Notes under the pieces: model-generated
What the model saw: only the letters and a program-made list of their open reading frames with translations
What the model was told of the DNA's origin: nothing
The model's database searches: none
Source: Alphaproteobacteria bacterium UBA6324
Lineage (GTDB): Bacteria; Pseudomonadota; Alphaproteobacteria; CAAGCB01; CAG-977
NCBI GenBank assembly: GCA_002439085.1
Contig: DJSW01000026.1
Span: forward strand, 41,903-104,683
Direction of reading: 5' to 3'
DNA length: 62,781 nucleotides
Program-made: the position numbers and the translations under genes
Part shown: one piece after another, positions 1 to 8,888 of the stretch
How positions within the stretch are numbered: the first letter of the stretch is position 1
Layout of the letters: each line of letters begins with the position of its first letter

Positions 1-309
1 GTATTCGACGTTTTCCTCGGCGGCGGGAGCTTCGACATATTCGTATTCGACGTTTTCCTCGGTCGCGGGGGCTTCGGCGGCGGGCGCTTCGACATACTCG
101 TATTCGGCTGTTTCCTCGTACTGTTGGGCGTCGCCCTCCGGCACTTCGACGTATTCGTATTGGATATCGTCGGCGGGGGCTTCGACATATTCGTATTCGG
201 CCGTTTCCTCGTACTGCTGGGCGTCGCCCTCCGGCACTTCGACGTATTCGTATTCAACCTCTTCGGCGTTCGGGGCGGCGGGGGTCGCGGTGTTTGTTTG
301 TTCAGCCAT
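1..309 (-). CDS. Acidic EYEYVE-repeat protein (C-terminus beyond window)
   Basis: An open frame of 103 codons runs without a stop from an ATG at 309 to the left edge, so the 3' end is missing. A GGGAGC ribosome site lies just upstream of the ATG. The product starts MAEQTNTATPAAPNAEEVE and then repeats E-Y-E-Y-V-E blocks (Q-Y-E-Y-V-E once) separated by Pro/Ala/Glu linkers. Tyr20 and Tyr51, and Tyr39 and Tyr70, are 31 residues apart, so a 93-bp unit is duplicated in tandem (VPEGDAQQYEETAEYEYVEA appears twice). The visible part is strongly acidic with regular tyrosines and no signal peptide or membrane segment. I recognise no family. It could be a scaffold, a tyrosine-phosphorylated protein or a low-complexity surface protein, but none of these is shown. 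Confidence 0.75.
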   Translation of the reverse strand, partial: MAEQTNTATPAAPNAEEVEYEYVEVPEGDAQQYEETAEYEYVEAPADDIQYEYVEVPEGDAQQYEETAEYEYVEAPAAEAPATEENVEYEYVEAPAAEENVEY

Positions 310-382
310 GGAATAAAGCTCCCGTTAAAAAGACATCTGCCGGATATTTTCCTAAAAATCGGCGCAAGAAACAAGACAAAAC

Positions 383-413
383 AAAAAAAGGCGGAAAATT
401 TTCCGCCTTTTTT
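383..413 (-). terminator. Terminator after pckG
   Basis: An 18-bp perfect palindrome (GGCGGAAAA/TTTTCCGCC, 390-407) is flanked by an A-run on the left and a T-run on the right, so it can act on either strand. It sits between the pckG stop and the start of the edge gene, and so separates two genes read in the same direction. Confidence 0.85.
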
Positions 414-430
414 CAAGTTTGCCGCGTCGA

Positions 431-2269
431 TCAGACGGGTTTCCAGATTTCTTCGGAACGTTCAAAACGCAACGACAGCAAGCTGAGTTCGGAAATGAAT
501 TCCTTGGGCAAACGCTGCTGTTCGACGAACGGACGGAAGTATTTCTGCTGGTCTTCGGTGTCCTTCAGACCTTCGTTCTTGTCGATCGCCATCAATTCTT
601 TGAACTTTTCTTCGGTGTAATCCAAACCGGTGAAGTCCAAATCCTTGTAATACGGCATCAGGCCGACGGGGCCTTCCTGCGCGCCGACGCGGTTGTGAAC
701 GCGGTCGATGATCCATTTCAGGACGCGCATATTGTCGCCGTATCCCGGCCACATGAAATGACCGTTTTCGTCTTTGCGGAACCAGTTGACGCGGAAAATC
801 TTCGGCGCGTTCGGAGCCAGACGCTTCATTTCAATCCAATGCGACCAGTAATCGGCCATGTTGTAACCGCAGAACGGCAGCATCGCGAACGGGTCGCGGC
901 GGATGCCGCCGGCGCCTTCGGCCGCGGCCGTCTTTTCGGAACCCATCGTGGCGGCCAGATACACGCCGTGCGCCCAGTTGAACGACTGGTAAACCAGCGG
1001 GGTGTTGTGCGCCAGACGACCGCCGAAAATGAACGCGGAAATAGGCACGCCTTCCGGATTTTCCCAATCGGGGTCGATCGTCGGGCATTGACGCGCCGGC
1101 GCGGTGAAGCGGGAGTTCGGATGCGCGGCCGGCGTTTCGCTGGCGGGCGTCCAATCGTTGCCTTTCCAGTCGATTAGGTGCGCGGGTTTTTCATCGGTCA
1201 TGCCTTCCCACCACACGTCGCCGTCGTCGGTCAGCGCGACGTTCGTGAAAATCGTGTTGGCGCGGCAGGACTGAATCGCGTTGTAGTTCGTTTTTTCGGA
1301 CGTGCCGGGGGCGACGCCGAAGAATCCGGCTTCGGGGTTGATGGCGTACAAACGGCCGTCTTTCCCCGGTTTGATCCACGCAATGTCGTCGCCGACCGTC
1401 CAGACTTTCCATCCTTTGAACGAAGCGGGCGGAATCAGCATGGCGAGGTTCGTTTTGCCGCAGGCGCTGGGGAACGCGGCGGAAACGTAGGTCTTTTCAC
1501 CCTGCGGGTTTTCGATGCCGACGATCAGCATATGTTCGGCCAGCCATCCTTCGTCGCGCGCCTGAACGGTCGCGATGCGCAGCGCCAGACATTTCTTGCC
1601 CAGCAGGGCGTTGCCGCCGTAACCCGAACCGAACGACCAGATTTCGCGGGTTTCGGGGAAGTGGGTGATGTAGGTGTTTTCGGGGTTGCACGGCCACGTC
1701 ACGTCCTGTTTGCCGTCGTCCAGCGGCATACCGACGGAGTGCATACACGGAACGAAAGCACCGTCCTTGCCCATGATGTCCAAAACTTTCTGCCCCGTGC
1801 GCGCCATGATCGCCATGTTGACGACGACGTAGGGCGAATCCGTGATTTCAACGCCGATTTTGGAAATGTGGGAACCCAGCGGACCCATCGAAAACGGGAT
1901 GACGTACATCGTTCTGCCGTGCATGCAACCTTTGAACAGGGAATGCAGTTTTTCCTTCATTTCCTTGGGGTTCGCCCAGTTGTTCGTGGGGCCGGCGTCG
2001 ATTTCGCGTTCGGAACAAATGAACGTGCGCGCTTCGACGCGGGCGACGTCCTGCGGGTTGGAACGGGCAAGGTAGCTGTTCGGGCGTTTCTGTTCGTTCA
2101 ATTTGATAAACGTGCCTTTTTTGACCAGCAGGTCGCACAGGGCGTCGTTTTCCTCTTTTGAACCGTCGCACCAATGAACGGCGTCGGGTTGGCACAATTC
2201 AGCCATTTTTTCAACCCAGTCGATCAATTTCGCGTTCTGGGTCTTTTCAGGTGTATAATTTGTTTGCAT
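431..2269 (-). CDS. pckG: Phosphoenolpyruvate carboxykinase, GTP-dependent
   Basis: Converts oxaloacetate plus GTP to phosphoenolpyruvate, CO2 and GDP in gluconeogenesis (EC 4.1.1.32), or runs in reverse as a CO2-fixing step in anaerobes. The protein is 612 aa, the usual length of the GTP family. It carries the P-loop FPSACGKTN near residues 266-274 and VGDDIAW near 292-298, which define the GTP type rather than the ATP type. The start at 2269 (MQTNYTPEK) is preferred over an upstream start at 2344 because AGAGGTAAGG lies just before it and the upstream residues do not fit the family. The gene follows the histidine kinase on the same strand after 115 nt and ends at a strong terminator. Most alphaproteobacteria carry the ATP form, so this copy may be acquired. 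Confidence 0.95.
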   Translation of the reverse strand: MQTNYTPEKTQNAKLIDWVEKMAELCQPDAVHWCDGSKEENDALCDLLVKKGTFIKLNEQKRPNSYLARSNPQDVARVEARTFICSEREIDAGPTNNWANPKEMKEKLHSLFKGCMHGRTMYVIPFSMGPLGSHISKIGVEITDSPYVVVNMAIMARTGQKVLDIMGKDGAFVPCMHSVGMPLDDGKQDVTWPCNPENTYITHFPETREIWSFGSGYGGNALLGKKCLALRIATVQARDEGWLAEHMLIVGIENPQGEKTYVSAAFPSACGKTNLAMLIPPASFKGWKVWTVGDDIAWIKPGKDGRLYAINPEAGFFGVAPGTSEKTNYNAIQSCRANTIFTNVALTDDGDVWWEGMTDEKPAHLIDWKGNDWTPASETPAAHPNSRFTAPARQCPTIDPDWENPEGVPISAFIFGGRLAHNTPLVYQSFNWAHGVYLAATMGSEKTAAAEGAGGIRRDPFAMLPFCGYNMADYWSHWIEMKRLAPNAPKIFRVNWFRKDENGHFMWPGYGDNMRVLKWIIDRVHNRVGAQEGPVGLMPYYKDLDFTGLDYTEEKFKELMAIDKNEGLKDTEDQQKYFRPFVEQQRLPKEFISELSLLSLRFERSEEIWKPV

Positions 2270-2384
2270 TACCTTACCTCTGTTTAAAAAGTCTGGGGGA
2301 ATCGAGATTGATTCCGGTACGCCAAGAGTGTAACCGAATTTCAAAAAAAGGGATAGCTTTTTTAAACGGCCGGCGTTCCGATTT

Positions 2385-3716
2385 TCAAATCGGGAACAGC
2401 ATGACGACTTTCAATCCGCCCAAAGTGCTGTCCGTCATGTATATTTTTCCGCCGTGCGCCAACACGATGTCGCGGGTGATCGTCAACCCCAACCCGACGC
2501 CGCCCGTTTCCGCGTTGCGCGATTCGTCCAGCCGGAAAAAAGCCTTGAACACGTCTTCGCGTTTTTCGGGGGGGATGCCGGGGCCATTGTCTTCCACCGA
2601 TATTTCCAGCGTTTTGTCCGCGACCGTCATGGAAACGACGATTTGCGTGCCGTAACGGCCGGCGTTCGTCACCAAATTCCACAGGCAACGTTTCAAATCG
2701 CTGCGCCGCACGTCCATGGTCAGCGCCGAATTGCAGATGAATTGCACGGACAGACCGTTTTTATGCAACCCCATCAACGTGTCGGAAATCAGTTTGACAA
2801 TGTCGGTCGATTCGATTTTTTCCTTGCCTTCGCCGCGGGCGAAATCCAGATAGCCGTTGACCATGCGTTCCATTTCGGAAACGTCCTGTTGCAAATCGGC
2901 GATGTTGTCGTCGCTTGAATCCATCATGGCCAACTGCAGCCGCATCCGCGTCAACGGCGTGCGTAAATCGTGCGATACGCCCGCCAGCATACGGGTGCGT
3001 TCGTCAATGTGGCGGCGGATGCGGTCGCGCATTTGCAAAAACGACAAGGCGGCCTGCCGGACTTCGGTCGCGCCTTCGGGTTTGAATTTGTCGATGTCGC
3101 GTCCCAAACCAAAATTTTTCGCCGCTTCGGACAGGCGCAGGACGGGGCGGATCTGGTTGCGCAGGAACAACATCGCGATGCCCGTGAACAATAACGCCGA
3201 AAACAACACCCACCACGCGAAAACGTAAGTCGTCGTCGAAAAGAACTTTTTATAGGGGATGATGACTTCGGCCGTGTAATCGGGCAGATAGAACGTGATC
3301 AGGACGCTGCGGGCTTCGTTCAGGTTCAACAGGACGAACGGCGCGCCGACGTGTTCCAAAGCGGGCAACAGTTCGGCCGTTCGGGTGTTCGGTTTGTTTT
3401 TAATGACGGCGGGGGGCTGGCGCGCAGCGGAAAAGCGCACGTCCAATCCGGCGGACATGCGAATGATGTCAAGGATTTTGTCGCGATCCGCCTGATCCGG
3501 AAAAGCGTCGTACATCGCTAACGCGCCCTGAATGTCGGAAACGACGCCCAACGCCAGACGACGGCTGACGTTTTGCCAGTGGTTGTCGTAAAACAGGATG
3601 CCGCTGACAACCTGCAGCAAAACGACGGGCAGAACCAAAATCAATATGGCGCGCGACCACAACCGGCGCGGCAACAAGCGCAAACGCGCGGAACGGATGT
3701 AATCCTTTAAATTCAT
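2385..3716 (-). CDS. Sensor histidine kinase, EnvZ-like
   Basis: Membrane sensor kinase of 443 aa, partner of the response regulator 12 nt upstream. It has transmembrane segments near residues 22-43 and 163-186 enclosing a periplasmic sensor of about 120 residues. A HAMP-like linker follows, then an H-box with the phospho-acceptor His249 (AGVSHDLRTPLTRMRL), an N-box (LWNLVTNAGRYG), a G1 box (VEDNGPGIP) and a G2 box (GGVGLGLTI). The whole architecture is intact, so it should be active. It resembles EnvZ in layout and H-box sequence. The signal cannot be read from the sequence. It is probably co-transcribed with the regulator and comM. Confidence 0.92.
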   Translation of the reverse strand: MNLKDYIRSARLRLLPRRLWSRAILILVLPVVLLQVVSGILFYDNHWQNVSRRLALGVVSDIQGALAMYDAFPDQADRDKILDIIRMSAGLDVRFSAARQPPAVIKNKPNTRTAELLPALEHVGAPFVLLNLNEARSVLITFYLPDYTAEVIIPYKKFFSTTTYVFAWWVLFSALLFTGIAMLFLRNQIRPVLRLSEAAKNFGLGRDIDKFKPEGATEVRQAALSFLQMRDRIRRHIDERTRMLAGVSHDLRTPLTRMRLQLAMMDSSDDNIADLQQDVSEMERMVNGYLDFARGEGKEKIESTDIVKLISDTLMGLHKNGLSVQFICNSALTMDVRRSDLKRCLWNLVTNAGRYGTQIVVSMTVADKTLEISVEDNGPGIPPEKREDVFKAFFRLDESRNAETGGVGLGLTITRDIVLAHGGKIYMTDSTLGGLKVVMLFPI

Positions 3717-3728
3717 TTCCGGCCTCCT

Positions 3729-4439
3729 TTAATCGGGAATCAGGCAATAACCCTTGCCGCGGATCGTTTGGATGTAGCGCGGCGTCCCCGCGTCGGGTTC
3801 GATTTTGCGGCGCAGGCGCGTGATTTGAACGTCAATGGTGCGCAGATTGGTTTCGTTGCCAGTTTTTTGCGCCAGTTCTTCGCGCGAAATCTCCTGTCCC
3901 GCGCGTTCGGCCAGCAGTTGCAACAACGCCGATTCCGCCGCCGGCAGCCGGACGCGTTCCGATCCGCAATACAAAACGTGTTCGTCCAGATCGTAGCGGT
4001 GCGTTCCGAATTTGACTTCGGCCTTTTGTTTTTCGGGCGGCTTGCTCATCACGCGGCGCAGGATGCCGTTGATGCGCAGCAGCAGTTCGCGCGGCTCGAA
4101 CGGTTTGGGCAGATAGTCGTCCGCGCCGGATTCCAACCCCGCGATGCGGTCGTCCGTTTCCCCCATCGCGGTCAGGATTAAAACGGGGACGTTCCGGCCG
4201 GTCGAACGCAGGCGTTTGGTGAATTCGACCCCCGTTTCCCCCGGCATCATCACGTCAACCACCAACAAATCGAAAGCGTACCACGACATCATGGCGTCGG
4301 CTTCGCGCGTGTCGGCCGCGGAAAACACGCGGAAACCGTTTTCGGATAAAAACTTTTGCAACAGCTTGCGCAACCGCGTGTCGTCGTCAACGACCAAAAT
4401 CAGCGGCGAGTTCAAAGCGCGCTCTTTTCCGGAATCCAT
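3729..4439 (-). CDS. Response regulator, OmpR family
   Basis: A 236-aa two-domain transcription regulator. The receiver domain (about residues 12-125) has the acidic pair Asp18/Asp19, the phospho-acceptor Asp62 (VVDVMMPGETG), the Thr in LILTAMG and Lys112 (LPKPFEP). The winged-helix DNA-binding domain ends with the typical IQTIRGKGYCLIPD. An AAAGGAGG ribosome site precedes the ATG at 4439. It lies 14 nt after the comM stop and 12 nt before the kinase, so comM, regulator and kinase probably form one operon. Its targets are unknown. The pair matches EnvZ/OmpR in layout, but gene order alone does not prove an osmotic role. Confidence 0.93.
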   Translation of the reverse strand: MDSGKERALNSPLILVVDDDTRLRKLLQKFLSENGFRVFSAADTREADAMMSWYAFDLLVVDVMMPGETGVEFTKRLRSTGRNVPVLILTAMGETDDRIAGLESGADDYLPKPFEPRELLLRINGILRRVMSKPPEKQKAEVKFGTHRYDLDEHVLYCGSERVRLPAAESALLQLLAERAGQEISREELAQKTGNETNLRTIDVQITRLRRKIEPDAGTPRYIQTIRGKGYCLIPD

Positions 4440-4453
4440 GGGCTTTCCCTCCT

Positions 4454-5977
4454 TTATCCCCTGCCGTGGACGATGCGCCGGTAGGACAGGGCTTCGGCGA
4501 TGTGCGCGGTTGAAACGCCGTCCGATCCGGCCAGATCGGCGATCGTGCGGGCGACGCGCAAAACGCGGTGGTATCCGCGCGCAGACAAACGCATTTTTTC
4601 ACACGCCGAAACCAGCAGTTCGGATGCGCCGGCGGCCAATCCGACCGTGTTTTCCAAAACGTCGCCGGATGCTTGCGCGTTTCGCGTCACGCCCGAATCC
4701 GGCGCCAGTTTTTCATAGCGGGCGCGCTGCCTGTCCAACGCCGATTCAACGCGGGCTTTGACGGCCGCCGACGATTCGCCCTCGGCCGCTTTGGCCAAAT
4801 CCCACGGCGCGACCGCGGGGACTTCGACGTGCAAATCTATTCTGTCAAACAGAGGCCCCGATATGCGCGACTGGTATTCCTCGCCGCATTTGGGGGCGCG
4901 GGAACATTCCTGACCGTTCACTCCCAAATAGCCGCACCGGCACGGGTTCATCGCGGCGATCAGCTGGAAACGCGCGGGATAGGTGACGTGGATGCTGGCG
5001 CGCGCGACGGACACTTCGCCCGTTTCCAGCGGTTGGCGCAGGGAATCCAAGGCCACGCGCGAAAATTCGGGCAGTTCGTCCAAAAACAGAACCCCTTTGT
5101 GCGCCAACGAAACTTCCCCCGGTTTGGCTTTTTGTCCGCCGCCGATCAAAGCCGGCATCGACGCCGAATGATGCGGCGAACGGAACGGGCGTTCGGTGAC
5201 CAGCCGCCCGTCGCGCAACAACCCCGCGACGGAATGGATCATGCTGATTTCCAGAATTTCCGCGGTTGTCAAAGGCGGCATAATGGTCGGCACACGCGCC
5301 GCCAGCATGGATTTTCCCGACCCCGGCGGGCCGATCATCAACAGGTTGTGGCCGCCGGCCGCCGCGATTTCCGCCGCCCGTTTCGCATTTTCCTGCCCTT
5401 TGATTTCGCGGATGTCGGCGTGAAAGGCCGCAGGCGGAATCTCGCCGGCCGCGGGGGCGGGCAGGGGCTTGCCTTCTTTGAAATGCAGCAACAGTTCGGA
5501 CAGCGAATCCGCGGCTAAAATCGTCGAGTTGCCCGACCAAGCGGCTTCCGCTCCCTGCGCTTTGGGGCAAACGAACCCTTCGCCGCGCGCGGTGGCGGCG
5601 ACGGCCGCGGGCAAAACGCCGGCGACGGGGGCGATCCGCCCGTCCAACCCCAGTTCGCCCATGACGCACAACCCGTCCAGCTGTTCGGCGGGGATGACGC
5701 CCATGGCGCACAACAGGCCGACGGCGATCGGCAAATCGAAATGTGAACCTTCTTTGATCACGTCCGCGGGGGCGAGGTTGACCGTGATGCGTTTTGACGG
5801 CAAAGCCAGTCCGGCGGAACTCATCGCGGCGCGGACGCGTTCCTTGCTTTCCCCGACGGCTTTGTCGGGCAACCCGACGATCGTGAAAGCGGGCAGTCCG
5901 TTGGCGATGTGGACTTCGGCCGCGATGGGCAGAACGTCAACACCTTTGAACGCGACGGTGGCGATGCGGGCGACCAT
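4454..5977 (-). CDS. comM: YifB/ComM family Mg-chelatase-like ATPase
   Basis: A 507-aa AAA+ protein of the YifB/ComM family. ComM in naturally competent bacteria is a helicase that promotes branch migration when incoming DNA is integrated. The N-terminal domain (to about residue 175) is Lon-protease-like, with MGELGLDGRIAPVAGVLPA. The AAA+ core has Walker A GPPGSGKS at 216-223 and a Walker B region LFLDELPEF. A Cys cluster (CRCGYLG...CSRAPKC) in the middle is typical of the family. The ATG at 5977 is 5 nt from the stop of the lipoprotein gene upstream. Cells that are not competent also keep this gene, so competence cannot be inferred. Confidence 0.9.
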   Translation of the reverse strand: MVARIATVAFKGVDVLPIAAEVHIANGLPAFTIVGLPDKAVGESKERVRAAMSSAGLALPSKRITVNLAPADVIKEGSHFDLPIAVGLLCAMGVIPAEQLDGLCVMGELGLDGRIAPVAGVLPAAVAATARGEGFVCPKAQGAEAAWSGNSTILAADSLSELLLHFKEGKPLPAPAAGEIPPAAFHADIREIKGQENAKRAAEIAAAGGHNLLMIGPPGSGKSMLAARVPTIMPPLTTAEILEISMIHSVAGLLRDGRLVTERPFRSPHHSASMPALIGGGQKAKPGEVSLAHKGVLFLDELPEFSRVALDSLRQPLETGEVSVARASIHVTYPARFQLIAAMNPCRCGYLGVNGQECSRAPKCGEEYQSRISGPLFDRIDLHVEVPAVAPWDLAKAAEGESSAAVKARVESALDRQRARYEKLAPDSGVTRNAQASGDVLENTVGLAAGASELLVSACEKMRLSARGYHRVLRVARTIADLAGSDGVSTAHIAEALSYRRIVHGRG

Positions 5978-5982
5978 TCAAA

Positions 5983-6285
5983 TCACCAGCGCGGCACGGC
6001 TTGGTTGTCGCGATAGCGGCGCGGAGGGTAGGAACCCTTTTGCGGCATATCGTCCTTGCCGGAAAAAACGGATTTGTCCGTCAGCCGGACGAACCCCTGT
6101 TCCTCCAGCTCTGCCGCGCAGACGGCCGCGGACGCGTATTCGTCCGATTCGCAATAATAAACCTCGCGCGTGACGGGTTGCTGCAGGATGACGGTTTCGT
6201 TCGTGCCGGGGACGATGATCCGCGTACAGGCGGACAATCCCGCCGAAAACAGGAAAAATGTAAGGGAAAGAGCCGTTTTTTTCAT
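5983..6285 (-). CDS. Small lipoprotein
   Basis: A 100-aa protein with a lipoprotein signal: positive MKKT, a hydrophobic stretch and lipobox LSAC with Cys20 as the lipidated residue. The start at 6285 is chosen because the signal peptide begins there; an in-frame ATG 13 codons upstream would bury it. The mature part has a few cysteines (YYCESDEY, AAVCAAEL) and a basic C-terminus (PPRRYRDN). I recognise no family. It precedes comM closely on the same strand and is probably first in that transcript. Location is probably the inner leaflet of the outer membrane or the periplasmic face of the inner membrane. Confidence 0.8.
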   Translation of the reverse strand: MKKTALSLTFFLFSAGLSACTRIIVPGTNETVILQQPVTREVYYCESDEYASAAVCAAELEEQGFVRLTDKSVFSGKDDMPQKGSYPPRRYRDNQAVPRW

Positions 6286-6402
6286 AATCGCGCCTATAAA
6301 ACCCGTGAAAAATGTCAGAAACATTATTCATAAAAATTGATTAAGATCAAACTAACATATAATATCTTTTCGTTGAAAGCAATTCAGGAGGATCGCTTCG
6401 CC

Positions 6403-7869
6403 ATGTCCGGAAATTCAAATGACGGTTACGCAGAGGGGGGCTTTTACAAAACTTCCTCTTATGATGAAATGATCGGCGCGGACGGGTCGGTTTCGCCGGC
6501 CTACGCCTTGTACGAAAAGTGGTTGAAAACGCAGCCGCCCGAGATTTTGGAACAACGCAACAAACAGGCGGACGTTTTGTTCCGCCGCATGGGGATAACG
6601 TTCGCGGTGTACGGCGAACAGACGGGTGTTGAACGCCTGATCCCGTTCGATCCGATCCCCCGCGTGCTGGCCAACGCGGAATGGGAAAGGCTGAACGCCG
6701 GCATCTGCCAGCGCGTCAAGGCTTTGAACCGCTTTTTGCAGGACGTTTACACAACGCGCGACATCCTGCGCGCCGGCGTCGTGCCGCAAGACCTGATTTT
6801 GCAAAACACGGAATATACGGCAGAGGTCGAGGGTTTCACCCCGCCGAACGGTGTGCATACGCACATTTCCGGCATCGACATCGTGCGCGTGTCCCCCGAC
6901 CGGTTCTATGTGTTGGAGGATAATCTGCGCTGTCCGTCCGGCGTTTCCTATATGCTGGAAGACCGCGAAGTCATGATGCGCCTGTTCCCCGATTTGTTCA
7001 AAACGTACAACGTGCTGCCCGTCAATCATTATCCGCGCGAATTGAAACGCACGCTGGAATCCTCCGCCCCCGACGGCGTGGAAAACCCGCGGTGCGTGCT
7101 GTTCACCCCCGGTATTTACAACAGCGCGTATTTTGAACACGCTTTTCTGGCGTCCGAAATGGGGATCGAGCTGGTCACGGGACAGGATCTGTTCGTGGAT
7201 TCCGACGACTGCGTTTATATGCGCACGGTCGAAGGGCCGGAAAAGGTGGACGTCATCTATCGCCGCATCGACGACAAATTCCTCGACCCCGAAGTGTTCC
7301 GCAAGGATTCCCTGCTGGGGTGCGCGGGGCTGTACCGCGCCGCGATGAAGAAAAACGTCACGCTGGTCAACGCGATCGGCAACGGGGTGTGCGACGACAA
7401 ATCCGTTTACCCCTATGTGCCGCAGATGATCGAGTTCTATCTGGGCGAAAAGCCGATTTTGTCGAACGTGCCGACCTACACGCTGGCCAAACCCGACGAT
7501 TGCAAGTATGTGCTGGAACATCTGAGCGAACTGGTCGTCAAGGAAACGCACGGGTCGGGCGGGTACGGCATGCTGATCGGTCCCAAGGCGTCGAAAGCCG
7601 ATCTCGACCTGTTCCGCGAAAAGATCAAGGCCAATCCCGACCACTACATCGCCCAGCCGACGCTGGCCTTGTCGTCGTCGCCGACCTTGCAGGCCGAGGG
7701 CGTCGCACCGCGTCACGTCGATTTGCGGCCGTTCGCGTTGATGCGCAATCCGGACGAGGTCGTCCTCGTCCCCGGCGCGCTGACCCGCGTCGCGTTGCGC
7801 GAAGGGTCGCTGGTCGTCAATTCGTCGCAGGGCGGCGGAACGAAAGATACTTGGGTTTTGGGCGCGTAA
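6403..7869 (+). CDS. Circularly permuted ATP-grasp type 2 protein (COG2308)
   Basis: A 488-aa protein of the DUF404/DUF407 family, a circularly permuted ATP-grasp ligase predicted to form amide or peptide bonds with ATP. Visible marks are GVERLIPFDPIPRV, RVSPDRFYVLEDNLRCPSGV, the glycine-rich nucleotide loop ETHGSGGYGMLIGP and a C-terminal NSSQGGGTKDTWVL. The start at 6403 follows AGGAGG (6386-6391); upstream in-frame codons are not family-like. Twelve nt after its stop begins the alpha-E gene, the usual partner. In other bacteria the pair is commonly joined by a transglutaminase-like gene and the proteasome-related protease Anbu, but neither is here. The substrate is unknown. Confidence 0.92.
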   Translation: MSGNSNDGYAEGGFYKTSSYDEMIGADGSVSPAYALYEKWLKTQPPEILEQRNKQADVLFRRMGITFAVYGEQTGVERLIPFDPIPRVLANAEWERLNAGICQRVKALNRFLQDVYTTRDILRAGVVPQDLILQNTEYTAEVEGFTPPNGVHTHISGIDIVRVSPDRFYVLEDNLRCPSGVSYMLEDREVMMRLFPDLFKTYNVLPVNHYPRELKRTLESSAPDGVENPRCVLFTPGIYNSAYFEHAFLASEMGIELVTGQDLFVDSDDCVYMRTVEGPEKVDVIYRRIDDKFLDPEVFRKDSLLGCAGLYRAAMKKNVTLVNAIGNGVCDDKSVYPYVPQMIEFYLGEKPILSNVPTYTLAKPDDCKYVLEHLSELVVKETHGSGGYGMLIGPKASKADLDLFREKIKANPDHYIAQPTLALSSSPTLQAEGVAPRHVDLRPFALMRNPDEVVLVPGALTRVALREGSLVVNSSQGGGTKDTWVLGA

Positions 7870-7881
7870 GGAGGTCGCACG

Positions 7882-8802
7882 ATGTTAAGCAGAACGGCTG
7901 ACAATATTTACTGGATGGCGCGCATGGTCGAACGCGCGCAGGGCGTCGTGCGGCTGTTGGAGGCCGCGTACCGCATGGAACAACTGCCCGGCGGCGGCGC
8001 GGGATGGGATCCGATCCTGACGATTTCCGGCCAGATCGACGGGTACAAGGCCAAATACGGCGAACTGACATCCAAGGATGTTTTGAATTTTATGATTTTC
8101 GATCTGGACAACCCGTCCAGCGTTTTTTCGTGCATCAAGGCCGGACGTGAAAACACGCGTTCGGAACGCAGCATCCTGCCCGAAGAAATGTTTGAAAGCA
8201 TCAACACGACGTGGATCGAATTGCAGGGGCTGTATTACGATTCATTGGAACGGACGGGATTCCGCGAATTTTTTGAATGGGTCAAGGACAGAACGGAATT
8301 GTTCCGCGGTCAAACCGTTTCCATGATGGTGTATGACGACGCGTTCCAATTCGCGCGCATGGGGACGTACATCGAACGCGCCGATTTCACCGCGCGGCTG
8401 CTGGACGTGAAATACCACATCCTGTTGCCGCCAGACGCCGCGGACAAAGGGCTGATCGATTACTATCAATGGGGGGAAATGCTGCGCTCCGTCGGCGGGT
8501 GGCACGCCTACCGCTCTATTTATCAGGAAGCGCCCGTCCCATCGAAAATCGCGGAAATGCTGATTTTCAATCCGCTTTTCCCGCGGTCGATGAACGCCGC
8601 GTATGGTGAAATCGTCACCAGTTTGAGCGCGTTGCGCCCCGACACGATGTCGTTGAACATCGCGTCGCAGGAACACGCGTTTTTGCACACGGGGACGTTG
8701 GCGGGAATATTGAAAGAACGGCCGTTGCACGATTTCCTGACGGATTTTGTCGGCTTTACGGCGAATTTGTCGGATCAGATCCGCAAGGATTTCATGCTGT
8801 AA
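7882..8802 (+). CDS. Alpha-E domain protein (DUF403, COG2307)
   Basis: A 306-aa, mainly helical protein of the alpha-E family. It starts MLSRTADNIYWMARMVERAQ, the family's hallmark opening, and contains SERSILPEEMFESIN and the paired ARMGTYIERADFTARLLDVK segment. It follows the ATP-grasp gene by 12 nt with a GGAGG ribosome site in the gap, so the two are translated together. The family has no proven enzymatic role. Comparative genomics places it in a peptide-modifying or peptide-ligating system with ATP-grasp proteins. The region after it is a tRNA on the other strand, so the operon ends here. Confidence 0.92.
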   Translation: MLSRTADNIYWMARMVERAQGVVRLLEAAYRMEQLPGGGAGWDPILTISGQIDGYKAKYGELTSKDVLNFMIFDLDNPSSVFSCIKAGRENTRSERSILPEEMFESINTTWIELQGLYYDSLERTGFREFFEWVKDRTELFRGQTVSMMVYDDAFQFARMGTYIERADFTARLLDVKYHILLPPDAADKGLIDYYQWGEMLRSVGGWHAYRSIYQEAPVPSKIAEMLIFNPLFPRSMNAAYGEIVTSLSALRPDTMSLNIASQEHAFLHTGTLAGILKERPLHDFLTDFVGFTANLSDQIRKDFML

Positions 8803-8811
8803 ATAAAAAAA

Positions 8812-8888
8812 TGGTGTCCCCGGCGAGAATCGAACTCACAGCCTCAGGTTTAGGAAACCTGCGCTCTATCCGGTTGAGCTACGGGGAC
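8812..8888 (-). tRNA. tRNA-Arg (anticodon CCT)
   Basis: A full cloverleaf of 77 nt can be folded on the minus strand. The acceptor stem is GTCCCCG/CGGGGAC, the D stem GCTC/GAGC, and the anticodon stem CAGGT/ACCTG around loop TTCCTAA, giving anticodon CCT (8852-8854) for AGG codons. The T arm is GTGAG-TTCGATT-CTCGC. The discriminator is A and the terminal CCA is encoded (8812-8814). A run of T follows the 3' end on the transcribed strand and may terminate it. Confidence 0.95.

Noticed and set aside
6415..7716. Open frame of 433 codons opposite the ATP-grasp gene
   Set aside because: Shadow frame of a conserved gene; product composition is not protein-like.
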